64,000 bases of DNA from Marinifilum sp965230805 (GCF_965230805.1 NZ_OZ246019.1:1240001-1304000), one strand, 5' to 3'. Counted from the first letter of the stretch, positions 34,938-44,664 are shown. The notes: generated from the sequence alone by a model not told the origin. Numbers and translations are program-made.

Positions 34938-35867
34938 ATGAATCAAACCTTAAAACTAATTGAGCAACAGTTAATTAAATTAGGCATATCAAAAAAGGAT
35001 TTAGCCAGTGAATTAGGCCTATCAAGAGGAGGTCTATATACAATGCTATCGAACTTTGATAATATCAAGCTTAGTTCACTGATGAAACTTAGTGAAGTAA
35101 TTCAAATTGATACGAGCGATTTACTTTTGGTTCATAACTATAATCCAACTTATGCATTTACTCAGATCTCAAAAGCATCTAAAAAATTAAAACTTAATGA
35201 AGTTGAATTAGCTGGCTACCTCGGTACATCAATAGATAATACTACCCAATTCAAGAAAAATAAATCCATAGAATACGAATACACCGAACGCTTTTCTAGA
35301 CAGACAGAAATACCTCTCGAATTTTTCCTTGAATCTAAAAGTAAGAAAGAGATAGATGTAGAATTATTTATTAAAAATCAAGACTTATTTCTCAATAACG
35401 ATATCTTAAAAAATTTCTTCGATTACCTTCCTAGGTTTCAAGTAAAACTGTGTTCAATTATAAATGAGAATGTCGAAAAAATTAAAATTCACAATCAACA
35501 AAACACATTTTACATTGAAGAGTTGGGGCAAGAGTTAAATGGAACCATAGCAAGTGTCCAAGTTTCAATTTTAATAAAGGGGAATAAAAAACCTATTGTT
35601 ATTGCATCAAATTTACCAACCAATCCATTTCATATTCTGCATTTCACTCAAGAAATATTTTCGGAAGTTATAAAACAATTTCTTAACGAATACACTTGCA
35701 GTCAGGTTGTGTGGGTTTGCAACTATTCAGGAATAGTAGAAAACCAATCTACATATCTAGTAAAGTTTGAAGAAAATTTCAAGAATCCAGAATTCTTTCA
35801 AATATATGATTCTGTTCGCAAATTCTCAATAATTAATAAAAGTGAACTGCAGGAATTTTTAAGATGA
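34938..35867 (+). CDS. HTH regulator of the element
   Basis: I choose the ATG at 34938 (MNQTLKLIEQQLIKLGISKK), which gives 309 residues; an in-frame ATG at 34848 adds an unlikely hydrophobic leader. Residues 15-60 form an XRE-like HTH (ISKKDLASELGLSRGGLYTM), and a second, weaker HTH-like repeat follows (LNEVELAGYLGTSIDNTTQF, about 97-116). The C-terminal 170 residues are unrecognised. Its position, divergent from the excisionase-primase operon, suggests it controls excision and replication. Confidence 0.7.
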   Translation: MNQTLKLIEQQLIKLGISKKDLASELGLSRGGLYTMLSNFDNIKLSSLMKLSEVIQIDTSDLLLVHNYNPTYAFTQISKASKKLKLNEVELAGYLGTSIDNTTQFKKNKSIEYEYTERFSRQTEIPLEFFLESKSKKEIDVELFIKNQDLFLNNDILKNFFDYLPRFQVKLCSIINENVEKIKIHNQQNTFYIEELGQELNGTIASVQVSILIKGNKKPIVIASNLPTNPFHILHFTQEIFSEVIKQFLNEYTCSQVVWVCNYSGIVENQSTYLVKFEENFKNPEFFQIYDSVRKFSIINKSELQEFLR

Positions 35868-35899
35868 AAATGATTTAATTAGACTTGTTTTGAACTATA

Positions 35900-35960
35900 T
35901 TTAGACTTTATTTTTTATTGAGTATGAGATAATTAAATATAAAAAGGCTAAAAGTCTAAA
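35900..35960. repeat. Inverted repeat near the right end of the element
   Basis: TTTAGACTTT (35900-35909) and AAAGTCTAAA (35951-35960), 10 bp exact, lie just past the regulator gene. Possible terminator or recombination-protein sites. Confidence 0.45.
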
Positions 35961-36002
35961 AATTATTGAATAAAATATGGAAAAAGAAATTAACAAAAAT
36001 AA

Positions 36003-36023
36003 TTGTTTCACAATTGATTTACA
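36003..36023 (+). repeat. Right copy of 21-bp direct repeat (candidate integrase arm site)
   Basis: TTGTTTCACAATTGATTTAC(A) matches the copy at 12379-12399 with one mismatch. It is 54 bp inside attR. Confidence 0.5.
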
Positions 36024-36077
36024 TTAATTATATTAACATACTGAAAACCAGTGAAATTATATAGAGGAATAAGGAGA

Positions 36078-36091
36078 CCCTGCAGCTCCAC
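36078..36091 (+). other. attR core
   Basis: Exact repeat of the ssrA 3' end CCCTGCAGCTCCAC. The flanking chromosomal sequence to the right resumes the native downstream region of ssrA, with its terminator. Confidence 0.85.
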
Positions 36092-36113
36092 GAGACGATA
36101 GTCAAATTAAATC

Positions 36114-36150
36114 AAATCCGCTCAAAACGCGTAGTTTTGGCGGATTTTTT
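36114..36150 (+). terminator. Displaced native terminator of ssrA
   Basis: AAATCCGC and CAAAAC pair with GTTTTG and GCGGATTT (one bulged T, 5-nt loop) and are followed by six Ts. No gene on this strand ends just upstream; without the island this terminator would lie 23 bp after ssrA. I infer it belonged to ssrA. Confidence 0.75.
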
Positions 36151-36348
36151 ATATTCAAATTCAATCGAAAAACAAGACATCTTAAAGTGAACTTATATAT
36201 TCGATTTAATCTTTACTAAAAATCCTGACTAAAGGGGAAAACATTTATTCCTGAATATGAAAGTAAATTGTTATCCTGGTAGGGATGTGAGTCTTTACAA
36301 TCAACCAACTACTTCCGGAGTAGCATTTTTAATGAAGAGTAAGTATTA

Positions 36349-36617
36349 TAACGTGAGTTCGACGTAAAATTCTATCCACAGAAAGTTATATTTGCGATAG
36401 ATTTGCATTAAAAATTTGGAAAGAATAGCGGGCTATTTTGAGGAATTTTTAATGTGAAGATGTCGTAAAGAGAACTTTCCATTATGTGCTTGCCTGCTTT
36501 CGGCATAAGTTTCCTCAAATCTTCTTGAAATATCCCGATATTCCTGCGAATATTTGAGAAAATTTCTACTCAAAATCAGTGCAAACTGTGAACGAATTTT
36601 ACCTCGAACTCACGTTA
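36349..36617. repeat. TIR-bounded dispersed repeat, copy B
   Basis: Ends are TAACGTGAGTTCGACGTAAA and its inverted counterpart with one mismatch over about 24 bp. It has no ORF and matches copy C (47913-48126) closely except for a 55-bp deletion in C, and copy A in inverse. It occupies the gap between attR and the lipoprotein gene; the rest of that gap (36151-36348) shows nothing I can name. Confidence 0.85.
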
Positions 36618-36711
36618 TTATAATGCTCACTCTTTTTGACCGTTTAAGGTTCGGGTAGTATAGCCCAAACTGCTTGGGCAGTATGACCCGAACTATTTGG
36701 GTAGTGTAGCT
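36618..36711. repeat. Shared right flank of copy B with 23-bp GGGC/GCCC units
   Basis: After the TIR both B and C continue with the same 30-bp sequence (TTATAATGCTCACTCTTTTT...), then units of TTGGGCAGTATGACCCGAAC plus 3 nt. B has two units (36650-36696) and a partial third, ending in a run of eight Ts. Each unit can form a GGGC/GCCC hairpin. Confidence 0.7.
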
Positions 36712-36790
36712 CTTTTTTTTCATCACGTAAACTACAATTTAAAGTATCGGCAGGGCTATCCAAATCCACTTTTACTGACTTGCTATTTTA

Positions 36791-36823
36791 CAAGAAGAGG
36801 AACACCAAATGGTGCTCCTCTTG
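36791..36823 (-). terminator. Probable terminator of the SusCD operon
   Basis: AAGAGGAACACC and GGTGCTCCTCTT form a 12-bp stem with a 4-nt loop and one G-U on the minus strand. The trailing T content is weak. It lies about 95 bp past the last lipoprotein gene. Confidence 0.55.
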
Positions 36824-36915
36824 TATTTATCCGCTTATAAATTAGGCATCTACATAGCTGTAATATACTAATATACAATTACCTTTATCGCTAGCAGTGC
36901 CTGCTTTATGATATT

Positions 36916-38376
36916 TTATGCATAAGGATTATAATCCTCTTTGAACTTTAATTTTTTAACTTTAGAATCTGTTGTATATGTCTCCGTTATTGTATTTCCG
37001 TTATTTACATCGTAGAAAATAACTTTAGAACCATTTCCTTCGTCCAATACAATTCCTAATATGCTACCGTCTCGGCTTACAGCCATATCTTTGATATCTC
37101 CTTCAACTGTTAAATGATCATACTCAAAAGCTTCAGTTATCGTATTGAATCGATGAAGACTGTTTCCTTTTGATAAATACACAAATGGAAGGGCAGGATT
37201 ACATGTATAAACAGAATTGTCATCGAGTTTTCCATCTTCAACTGCTAATTCCAATTCGGCTGTAAATCCACTATAACCCAATGCGAATTTTTGGATAAAG
37301 AATGCCCCAGCATCATCTTTTAACACAGCGTAGTTTCGATTTCCACTACTCAAAGAACGAAATGCATCATTGCCAATCCAAATACAATCTTTTTGCAGAT
37401 TTTCAGGGTCAAATGGAGCACCCGCAGACGCCGTAACTTCTGCGATTGAATATACATCGGGAGACCAGCCTCTTTTTCCATACGTGATATACCTGCGGTT
37501 TTTCGAATCGAAAAAGATAATGTTATCGTATCTGGCTTCAGCAGCCACACCAGTAGCATAATAATCGCCGGCAGCAGGTGTTTCCCACCATGCCTCGTCA
37601 TCAATTACATAACCACCTTTCCCATAAATTTTACCGCCTGCAATAAATGTGGGAACAGATCTAGCCAGGTTGGCAATTATGCTATTTGTAAAAGGTAATT
37701 CTACCTGATCCAAACCATGGAACCTCTCCTGAACCGAAGCATTTAATTTCATGGAAAATGCATCAAAAAATCCGCCTCCATTTTCTGTTAAAATAAACAT
37801 GCTGCTAAAAGGAGTATATGTGCTCCAATAGAATCCAATATTTAATGGTTTCCCATCAAAACTTACCTCTGAGATATTTGTAAAAACATCGGTGTAATAG
37901 GTATTGGTTATTTGGGAAATGAAATCCAGTTCTGCTTTTCCATTTTTCTCTTTTAACAATGCCCATCCAGTTGAAAATGGTGTGTCAATAGAGAGGTCAA
38001 TCATTTTATCTGACTTAACTCCATTCTTGTTATCGACAACAGTAAAAAACAAATCCTGCTTCCCAGGTTGGAAATTAATTAGTACATCCAGGTCACGACT
38101 GGTACTAATCGTATCCATATAGAAATCTCTATTTTCATCCTCCAATTTTATTGCCCAGACATAGGACATATCTGCATCAGTTAAGTTGGTACTGATATCC
38201 CCGGGAATTACCAAACGTTCTCCAATAATACCCTGAGCTTCATCAGGTATTTGAGATAGGTCCATTTCTGGAAGATCGATATAGTCATAGTTGCCTTCGT
38301 CATCCAAACATGACGAAAGGGCTACCATAAGCACCATTGTATATATAAGATATTTTAATGTCTTCATAGTTTTCAA
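36916..38376 (-). CDS. PKD-like family surface lipoprotein
   Basis: In this 486-residue protein a lipoprotein signal peptide ends at LMVALSSCLDDEGNYDY (Cys about 23). The N-terminal 130 residues read as a PKD-like beta domain (VWAIKLEDENR..., FFTVVDNKNGVKSDKM), and the rest as a beta-propeller-like region with repeated D/N-G turns. This family is a regular last gene of certain SusCD operons, probably a surface glycan-binding protein. The start lies directly after the DUF4843 gene (no gap). The ligand is unknown. Confidence 0.8.
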   Translation of the reverse strand: MKTMKTLKYLIYTMVLMVALSSCLDDEGNYDYIDLPEMDLSQIPDEAQGIIGERLVIPGDISTNLTDADMSYVWAIKLEDENRDFYMDTISTSRDLDVLINFQPGKQDLFFTVVDNKNGVKSDKMIDLSIDTPFSTGWALLKEKNGKAELDFISQITNTYYTDVFTNISEVSFDGKPLNIGFYWSTYTPFSSMFILTENGGGFFDAFSMKLNASVQERFHGLDQVELPFTNSIIANLARSVPTFIAGGKIYGKGGYVIDDEAWWETPAAGDYYATGVAAEARYDNIIFFDSKNRRYITYGKRGWSPDVYSIAEVTASAGAPFDPENLQKDCIWIGNDAFRSLSSGNRNYAVLKDDAGAFFIQKFALGYSGFTAELELAVEDGKLDDNSVYTCNPALPFVYLSKGNSLHRFNTITEAFEYDHLTVEGDIKDMAVSRDGSILGIVLDEGNGSKVIFYDVNNGNTITETYTTDSKVKKLKFKEDYNPYA

Positions 38377-39150
38377 TTAATAGTTAAAAGTTTCAGAAAT
38401 TAAATCACCATTCTCGTCGTAATACAGGCCTCCCGAATCGGTTTCTAACCAATTTTTAAATCCATAAATATGTGCCCATACAATTTCACTAGGATTGTAG
38501 TTATAACCACCAATATAGTCGTTATAGCTATCTGATTTGTATTCAATAAGCGGATCGGAACCATCGGTTACACCCCTGTACTGCAGCCACAAAATGGCTT
38601 TTTTCTGAGTAAATGGCCCTATAGTTGGATAACCATTATAAAGCTCATATAACCACCAATCTGGTTCAGCAAAATAGTCGTTGTAAGTTATTTTAACAAC
38701 TGTACTTACACCAGGTGTAAAATTATCACTTGAAATCAGCTCTAAACCAAGCTGATAATCAGTATCCTTCATATCTGCGGTTTTTATCAAGTTGACTGAT
38801 ATTGAACCTTCCGTAGAGTTAGCAGGAATTACCTGTGAAGAAGCATCAATGCTAAAATGTGTCCCTTCAACCGCCGTAGTCAATGAATCCACCACTTTGA
38901 TTGAGAATAAACGATCGGTTGAAGTCATGTTGCCAAGTGCCATTACGGGTATCTCTAATGTTTTTTCATTGACCGATTCGTCCTCGAATAAGAAAGTAAA
39001 TGAAGTTTGTAACACTTCTCCAGACTCTCTTGTCTCCCATCCTTGAATATAAATGTAATCTTGTTCTCCGTAGGTCATAATGTCATTTTCAGTACATGAA
39101 ATGGCACCAAGGATGAACAGTATCAGGAATAATATATTTTTTATTTTCAT
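38377..39150 (-). CDS. DUF4843-type surface lipoprotein
   Basis: In this 257-residue protein the signal peptide ends at LFILGAISCTENDIM (Cys about 19). The body has the DUF4843 pattern: an N-terminal YIYIQGW..., the strand pair LEIPVMALGNMTSTDRLFSI and the motif GTHFSIDASSQVIPANSTEG, then a D-W-W-L turn. Genes of this type follow SusD in Bacteroidota. It probably helps bind glycan at the cell surface. It lies 12 bp after SusD. Confidence 0.82.
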   Translation of the reverse strand: MKIKNILFLILFILGAISCTENDIMTYGEQDYIYIQGWETRESGEVLQTSFTFLFEDESVNEKTLEIPVMALGNMTSTDRLFSIKVVDSLTTAVEGTHFSIDASSQVIPANSTEGSISVNLIKTADMKDTDYQLGLELISSDNFTPGVSTVVKITYNDYFAEPDWWLYELYNGYPTIGPFTQKKAILWLQYRGVTDGSDPLIEYKSDSYNDYIGGYNYNPSEIVWAHIYGFKNWLETDSGGLYYDENGDLISETFNY

Positions 39151-39162
39151 TGTAATTAAGTT

Positions 39163-40653
39163 TTAGTTAGGTATATTTCCAAATTCCAATTCATTATCTG
39201 GCAGAGGAAAGATAAAACTCTCGGCTGTTGTTGTAACAGAATGATCATTGTTCATTGCAGGAATTGTTGTAAACCCTAGGCGTTTGTACAAATACATAAG
39301 TTGTCCTTCCATATAAGTCTCTTTACGGAATTCCTTCACAATAATATCAAGTAATTCACTCTCTGACAAGCCATTTAAATCATCTTCTATGATTACCTGA
39401 CGTTGTTCCATTAAACCTTTAATATAAGCTACTGCTTTTGTCTTATCCGTAAAAAGTGAAGCCTCGGCAGCAATGAGCATCATTTCTGAGATTCGAATCA
39501 GAGGTACTGTTTTGTAATTCATGAAGTTAAGAGACGATGTACTCTCTGCAGGTTGTTCATATTTTGTGGAAATTGTTAATTCTCCATTCTCATTTTCTTT
39601 AAATAGGTATAAGAATCTTATGTCATTGATTCCGGGTCCTGAAGTTGGTTTTTGCCACCAATAAGCAGGAGGAACGGAAACTTCAAATGCATATCCCGCA
39701 TAATTTGTTGTACCATTACCTGCATGGTATTGGTTATTATCAGGTCCGAACCAGGTACTGTAAAGGCTTTCCAATTTTGTCACATTCAAGGCAGAAACTA
39801 CTTCATCAAAAAATAACATGTCCTTGTACCTTAAGTCTGGTTCATTTAAGTTTTCAACATTAACCCATTTCCAATCGTACTCATTAATTAACTTTTCTGC
39901 ATAGATCAGTGCATTGGAACGATCGCCTTTGTTTATGTATACCCTTGCTTTTAATGCCAGTACTGCATAATAATTCATTCGGTATTTTCTATTGTAACTT
40001 CCCAGTAGGTTGCCATCGTAAACATGCCCCACAATAGGATCCACCTCAGCTAAAATTGCTTCAGCTTGGTCCAGATCGGCGAAAATATTTTCGTAAACCT
40101 TGTCAGCGGTTAAATGCTGATATCTTACGCGTTCGAATGTTTTTACATAAGGAATTTGAGGTTCTTCTCCAGCATTTTGGTAGGCATCGCCAAACATACG
40201 TAATAAGTCAAAATGCAAATATGCACGTATAGCTAATGCTTCTGCTTTAATGATTTTATAGTCAGTATCTGCAAACAGGTTGGCTTTGTCATCAATATTG
40301 TCTAAAATGATATTGTTGTTGACAATTACATTGTACATGCCTTTCCAAATTTTTGCAATGGTTTGTTTTGTTTCTGGGTTGTCGAATTCTAAACTTCCAA
40401 ACCCCCAGCCCCAGGTATTATTAATGTTTTGAGCAACTTGTTCAACACCGCCATAAATAAGATGATGCCCATATAAATTATCATCAGTCATATTGATATA
40501 TACACCGTTCAGGGTTTCATTAAAACCATCGGCGCTGGATATCTGGTCAACAAGATCAATCTCTGTGACCGGTTGTACATCTAACCATTCGTCGCACGCA
40601 ATGAATGCTTGAGATAGAAGTACTAATGTTATAATTAATATCTTGTTTTTCAT
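39163..40653 (-). CDS. SusD/RagB-type outer-membrane lipoprotein
   Basis: I start at the ATG at 40653 (MKNKILIITLVLLSQAFIAC), giving 496 residues with a lipoprotein signal; an upstream in-frame start at 40749 adds 32 residues before the signal and is unlikely. The mature protein begins CDEWLDVQPVTEI, the normal SusD N-terminus, and shows TPR-like helices (AEALAIRAYLHFDLLRMFGD) and a C-terminal SusD/RagB region ending PLPDNELEFG. It captures oligosaccharide and lids the SusC channel. It follows SusC closely (about 104 bp). Confidence 0.93.
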   Translation of the reverse strand: MKNKILIITLVLLSQAFIACDEWLDVQPVTEIDLVDQISSADGFNETLNGVYINMTDDNLYGHHLIYGGVEQVAQNINNTWGWGFGSLEFDNPETKQTIAKIWKGMYNVIVNNNIILDNIDDKANLFADTDYKIIKAEALAIRAYLHFDLLRMFGDAYQNAGEEPQIPYVKTFERVRYQHLTADKVYENIFADLDQAEAILAEVDPIVGHVYDGNLLGSYNRKYRMNYYAVLALKARVYINKGDRSNALIYAEKLINEYDWKWVNVENLNEPDLRYKDMLFFDEVVSALNVTKLESLYSTWFGPDNNQYHAGNGTTNYAGYAFEVSVPPAYWWQKPTSGPGINDIRFLYLFKENENGELTISTKYEQPAESTSSLNFMNYKTVPLIRISEMMLIAAEASLFTDKTKAVAYIKGLMEQRQVIIEDDLNGLSESELLDIIVKEFRKETYMEGQLMYLYKRLGFTTIPAMNNDHSVTTTAESFIFPLPDNELEFGNIPN

Positions 40654-40757
40654 GTGTATATTTTTATTATTCTTATTCTTATTCAGAACCACTTTCCTAA
40701 ATAGTCTTTTCGCTTGAGCGTAAGAAATATTCTGGTTTGTATTCATCATTCGAATGA

Positions 40758-43700
40758 TTAAAAGTTAGCACGTAAAGAAACAGTAAATGAACGAGCATAA
40801 GGATAGTCAAATCCACGCTCTCTGCGTACTGTCGACCAATAGAACAGATCACCCATATTGGCAGTCAACCTTAGTGACTCCATTCCCAGCCCTTTAAAAT
40901 ATTTCTTCGGAACATTGTAATTGATATTTACAGAACTAAGGGTTAGCAAATTAAAATCTTCCACAAAACGTGAACTAAGCGGTGTGGTTTCATCTCTAAA
41001 TCCATATTCAGTGTTATAATTTGATTTAAACTTCACAACATCTCCTGGTTGTTTCCAGGTTTCTTCAAGTACCCTGCGGTCTACATTCCACCTTTTATCA
41101 GAATTCTCAATTTTGCTTACCAATGTATAATTATATCGCTGTCCACCAAATTCATACCCAAAGCGAACATCAACATCAAAATTACCATATTCAAAGGTTG
41201 TTCCGAAGGTACCCCTTAAGTCAGGGTCTTTGTTACCTACAATTACTTTATCTGTTGGATCCCAAACAAATGTAGTATTCCCATCTTTGTCAAGAAATGC
41301 TTCCTGTCCTGTCATCGGATCTATTCCTAAGGAACGAACTGCCCAGATTGCATTTTTCGGCGTTCCTTCCTGATACCTTATCCGGAACTGATGAGAAAGC
41401 ATTTTTTGCCTATCCCCGCTAGTATCACTAATAGCATCATCAACAGAAAGTCCACCTCTATCGCTAATTTGGTTATATGCTTCCAATGAGTTACTAATGG
41501 CTAAAATTTTAGTTCGGCTTTGTGCACCATTGGCATGGATTGTCCACCTCATGCCGTTTTTATTAATAAGATTAGCTCGAAGTGCTAATTCAAAACCTTT
41601 ATTTTCCATCTCCCCTATATTTTCAGAGAAAGAATCAAACCCTAATGAAGGAGGTGTGGTAACAGGAATTACCATATCGACGGTCTTCTTAACATAGTAG
41701 TTAGCTGTTGCACTGAAATTGTTGTTGAAAAGTTTAAACTCAATTCCCAAATCAGTAGATTCGGTGGTTTGCCATTTCAAATTCTCATTTCCAAGTGCAA
41801 TCAGGTGCGTTCCCAATGCCCTCAAGTACCTTTTGTCGGTATAATAGGTTACCGCATCTTTGGCCTGATAGGAACTGAAATTCGTAGATCCAGTCTGACC
41901 ATAAGTTGCTTTAAGCCTTAAATGGTTAATCACGTCATTTCCTTTAAGGAACTTTTCGTTATGAATATTCCAACCGATACCTGTACTAAAGAATCCTGCT
42001 GTTTTGTCCTTGGAACCAAATTGTGACGAACCGTCCATACGGTAGGTGAAGTCGGCAATATATCTTTCTTTATATGAATAACCAAATAAACCTAAAACAC
42101 CCGCTAAACGGTTTCTTCCCTCCAATGATACCGGAAGGTTTCCATCACCATGACCCGCAGCATAAGCAGGGTCGGCTTGGTTTTTTGCGGCAAAACCCTG
42201 CGCTTTGAAACCTAAAGTACGGTAGGTATCTTCAGTTGCATTAAAAGCAATTGAAGCATTAACAAAATGACCATTAAAATCCTTCATAAAGCTTAATGAT
42301 GTGTTTGCATAATACCGTTCGGTGGTTGAATGATTGTATTCGTATTCGCCTTTTTCATCGATATCATATCCTTCCCAATAATAGTATGATTGTGGAGATC
42401 TAAACCATTCCGTTTTACCTGTATTATAGGTATACGACAAGTTTGACCTTAAGGTGAATGATGGACTTATTCTCCATTCCAAACCAAAGTTATTGTTAAT
42501 ATCGGTATACTTTGATTCATCGATATTTCCAATGCCTGCCTCAAATATTGGATTGTAGTCGTTCCTGAAGTTTCTGGTTACTTTATCAAATCCATCATAG
42601 TAAGTGTACCTTTCAATAACATTTCCATTTTCATCATGAACAGGGAAATAAGGTTGCATTCTTGAATAAACACCGAAACTTCCGTATGGAGATTCTTCCG
42701 AAATGGTTTTATCCACCGCCAACCTATTCCTAAAAATAAGTTTGTCGCTAGCATTATAGGATAATGTTAAGGCAATTCCCTGGTTTTTACGGGACGATTT
42801 TTTCATTACTCCCGGACGATCCTGATAATTTACATCCAGCATATAACGCATGCGGTCATCGCCTCCCATCAGGTTCAATGAATGTTTTTGACCAACTGCA
42901 TTTCTTAATGGTTGGGATATCCAATCGGTGTCCACACCTTTTTGCACCAAATTATTGATTTCGTTAGACGACCATCTTTTGGCATTAATATAATTCCAGA
43001 TACCTAATTCATTTTGTACTTCAAATAGTTCTTCAGCATTTAAAAGGTTGTAGGTTCTCAGGTCAGGAAAATTAAAGTCACCACTTACATTGTAGCTTAC
43101 CTTTAACTCACCTGATTCAGGTTGTTTTGTTTTAATAACAACCACACCATTTGCTGCACGTGAACCATAGATTGCCGTAGCTGCAGCATCTTTGAGGAAA
43201 GTTACCGATTCAACCCTGTTAATATCAAGGTCAAAAACTTTTTCCAGAGTTGTTTGGAAATCATCAAGCATAAAAATAGGCAAGTTTGGATCACCAGCAA
43301 GATTTACTCTTCCTATACTCTCAACTCCTGGAGTTGAGAATACAGCCTCACCACGAAGTCGAATTTCTGGCAAAGCATTAGGATTCGATCCAAGTTCATT
43401 GTTTTCCATAATGTTGAATGATGGATCCAATACACTCAAACTTTTTATGATGTTATCGGTTCCAACTGATCTGATTTCTTCAGCTTTGTAAGTTGAGGCT
43501 GTTCCTGTAAAACTTTCGGCTCTCCTTTGTACAATACCAGTTACAACTACCTCTTCAACTGTTTCCATGGAAGACTCCATTGTTACATTAAGTCCCGTCT
43601 GACCAGTATATACTACCTCCTTGGTATTCATACCAACAAATGAGAACACCAAAGTAGTTCCTTCCTCAACAGAAATTTTGAATATTCCATCTATATCGGT

Positions 43701-44189
43701 TATTGTACCACTATAAGATCCTTTAATAATTACTGATACACCAGGTAGAGGCTCTCCCTCTTTGTCGGTTACTTTTCCTTTGATGGATTTTTGTTGTTGT
43801 CCATCTACCGGAACAGTTATTGGTTCTATATAAGAAACAATTACCAGATCATCTTCTGTAGTATATTCTAATGGCAAGTCTTTAAGAAGTGTATTTAAAC
43901 ACTCTTCTAGAGTTACAGACTGCAAATCTACAGACACTTTGTATCCTTCTACATCATCAAATGAGAATACAAAATCGTAATTAGACAACTCCTCTACTTT
44001 TTCCAATGCTTCGGAAAGTTTAACCTCCTGCAATTTTAAATTAGAGATAATCATTTGTGAGTTTACACTTGCGTAGGTGGTAATCAAACTCATCAATAGA
44101 ATCATTTTCAGCACAGCAAGTCTCATCAGCCACTGTCGGTTTTTCTCCTTGTCTCCCAAAGGATAAAAGAGGGTTAAGTTTTTTTTCAT
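40758..44189 (-). CDS. SusC/RagA-type TonB-dependent receptor with STN signalling domain
   Basis: I start at the ATG at 44189 (MKKNLTLFYPLGDKEKNRQW), giving 1143 residues; the 8-codon longer form is less likely. After a long signal peptide, residues about 50-115 form a secretin/TonB N-terminal (STN) domain that contacts FecR-type anti-sigma factors. A carboxypeptidase-like domain (GKVTDKEGEPLPGVSVIIKG) and the plug (VVTGIVQRRAESFTGTASTY) follow, then a 22-strand barrel ending ARSFTVSLRANF. It imports oligosaccharide using TonB energy. The STN domain together with the upstream ECF/FecR genes indicates substrate-dependent sigma release. Confidence 0.95.
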   Translation of the reverse strand: MKKNLTLFYPLGDKEKNRQWLMRLAVLKMILLMSLITTYASVNSQMIISNLKLQEVKLSEALEKVEELSNYDFVFSFDDVEGYKVSVDLQSVTLEECLNTLLKDLPLEYTTEDDLVIVSYIEPITVPVDGQQQKSIKGKVTDKEGEPLPGVSVIIKGSYSGTITDIDGIFKISVEEGTTLVFSFVGMNTKEVVYTGQTGLNVTMESSMETVEEVVVTGIVQRRAESFTGTASTYKAEEIRSVGTDNIIKSLSVLDPSFNIMENNELGSNPNALPEIRLRGEAVFSTPGVESIGRVNLAGDPNLPIFMLDDFQTTLEKVFDLDINRVESVTFLKDAAATAIYGSRAANGVVVIKTKQPESGELKVSYNVSGDFNFPDLRTYNLLNAEELFEVQNELGIWNYINAKRWSSNEINNLVQKGVDTDWISQPLRNAVGQKHSLNLMGGDDRMRYMLDVNYQDRPGVMKKSSRKNQGIALTLSYNASDKLIFRNRLAVDKTISEESPYGSFGVYSRMQPYFPVHDENGNVIERYTYYDGFDKVTRNFRNDYNPIFEAGIGNIDESKYTDINNNFGLEWRISPSFTLRSNLSYTYNTGKTEWFRSPQSYYYWEGYDIDEKGEYEYNHSTTERYYANTSLSFMKDFNGHFVNASIAFNATEDTYRTLGFKAQGFAAKNQADPAYAAGHGDGNLPVSLEGRNRLAGVLGLFGYSYKERYIADFTYRMDGSSQFGSKDKTAGFFSTGIGWNIHNEKFLKGNDVINHLRLKATYGQTGSTNFSSYQAKDAVTYYTDKRYLRALGTHLIALGNENLKWQTTESTDLGIEFKLFNNNFSATANYYVKKTVDMVIPVTTPPSLGFDSFSENIGEMENKGFELALRANLINKNGMRWTIHANGAQSRTKILAISNSLEAYNQISDRGGLSVDDAISDTSGDRQKMLSHQFRIRYQEGTPKNAIWAVRSLGIDPMTGQEAFLDKDGNTTFVWDPTDKVIVGNKDPDLRGTFGTTFEYGNFDVDVRFGYEFGGQRYNYTLVSKIENSDKRWNVDRRVLEETWKQPGDVVKFKSNYNTEYGFRDETTPLSSRFVEDFNLLTLSSVNINYNVPKKYFKGLGMESLRLTANMGDLFYWSTVRRERGFDYPYARSFTVSLRANF

Positions 44190-44384
44190 AGATTTGTAAT
44201 AAATATTAAACAATTGCTCATTGCTTCAACAATGAGCGGTTATTTGAGGGGTAGCTCCAACTATCCCTTTTATCTTTTTAGTGAATGAATAGGTTTGTTA
44301 ACAAGGAACTACAGCTCCAACTATAGCTTCTTCATTTGTTCATTCATAACTCAAACTAGTCCATCCATCTTTTAATTTTTATGC

Positions 44385-44651
44385 TTATTTGCGACTAAGG
44401 CCAGCAACAAGTATAATATTTCCATATATTTCTATTGAGATTCTGCCAGTCTGCTCCAACCTGCTAACAATATTATTAAATTCCAGATCACCATCGGATC
44501 GCATTTTAAACCGGTAATCTTTTGCTCTCTGGTTCTGACAGAACACTATAAAATCGCACCACCATTCAAGCTTCAATAGAATATCTTCCAATCGTTCTTT
44601 CTGGAAATAGAAATATCCATTTCGCCAAGCAATGTATTTGTTTACATCCAC
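44385..44651 (-). pseudogene. Duplicated fecR 3' fragment
   Basis: The 88 codons match the C-terminal DUF4974-like region of the intact fecR product (VNKYIAWRNGYFYFQKERLE in both), with scattered changes such as EWWCDF for ERWYDF. It lacks the membrane and FecR domains. Its apparent ATG is an internal Met codon of the original gene. The frame is still open, but I treat it as debris of the tandem duplication. Confidence 0.8.
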
Positions 44652-44664
44652 CTTTGATACGGCA

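Larger units (their letters stand above)
12255..36091. mobile_element. 23.8-kb integrative mobilizable element inserted in ssrA
   Basis: The boundaries are a 14-bp direct repeat, CCCTGCAGCTCCAC, at the tmRNA 3' end (12255-12268) and at 36078-36091. The integrase gene starts 149 bp inside the left end. The right half carries the transfer and maintenance genes: excisionase-like protein, primase-helicase, BfmA/BtgA-type mobilization protein, relaxase, ParA/RHH. No type IV secretion genes are present, so I infer an IME that borrows a conjugation apparatus, not a self-transmissible ICE. Cargo between about 13.8 and 28.9 kb is a type I restriction-modification system with accessory genes, a GIY-YIG gene, a nucleotidase-like gene and unknown genes. 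ssrA keeps its full sequence because the repeat restores the 3' end. Confidence 0.9.

Noticed and set aside
36349..36617. Complete insertion sequence
   Set aside because: Has terminal inverted repeats but no transposase frame and is too short.
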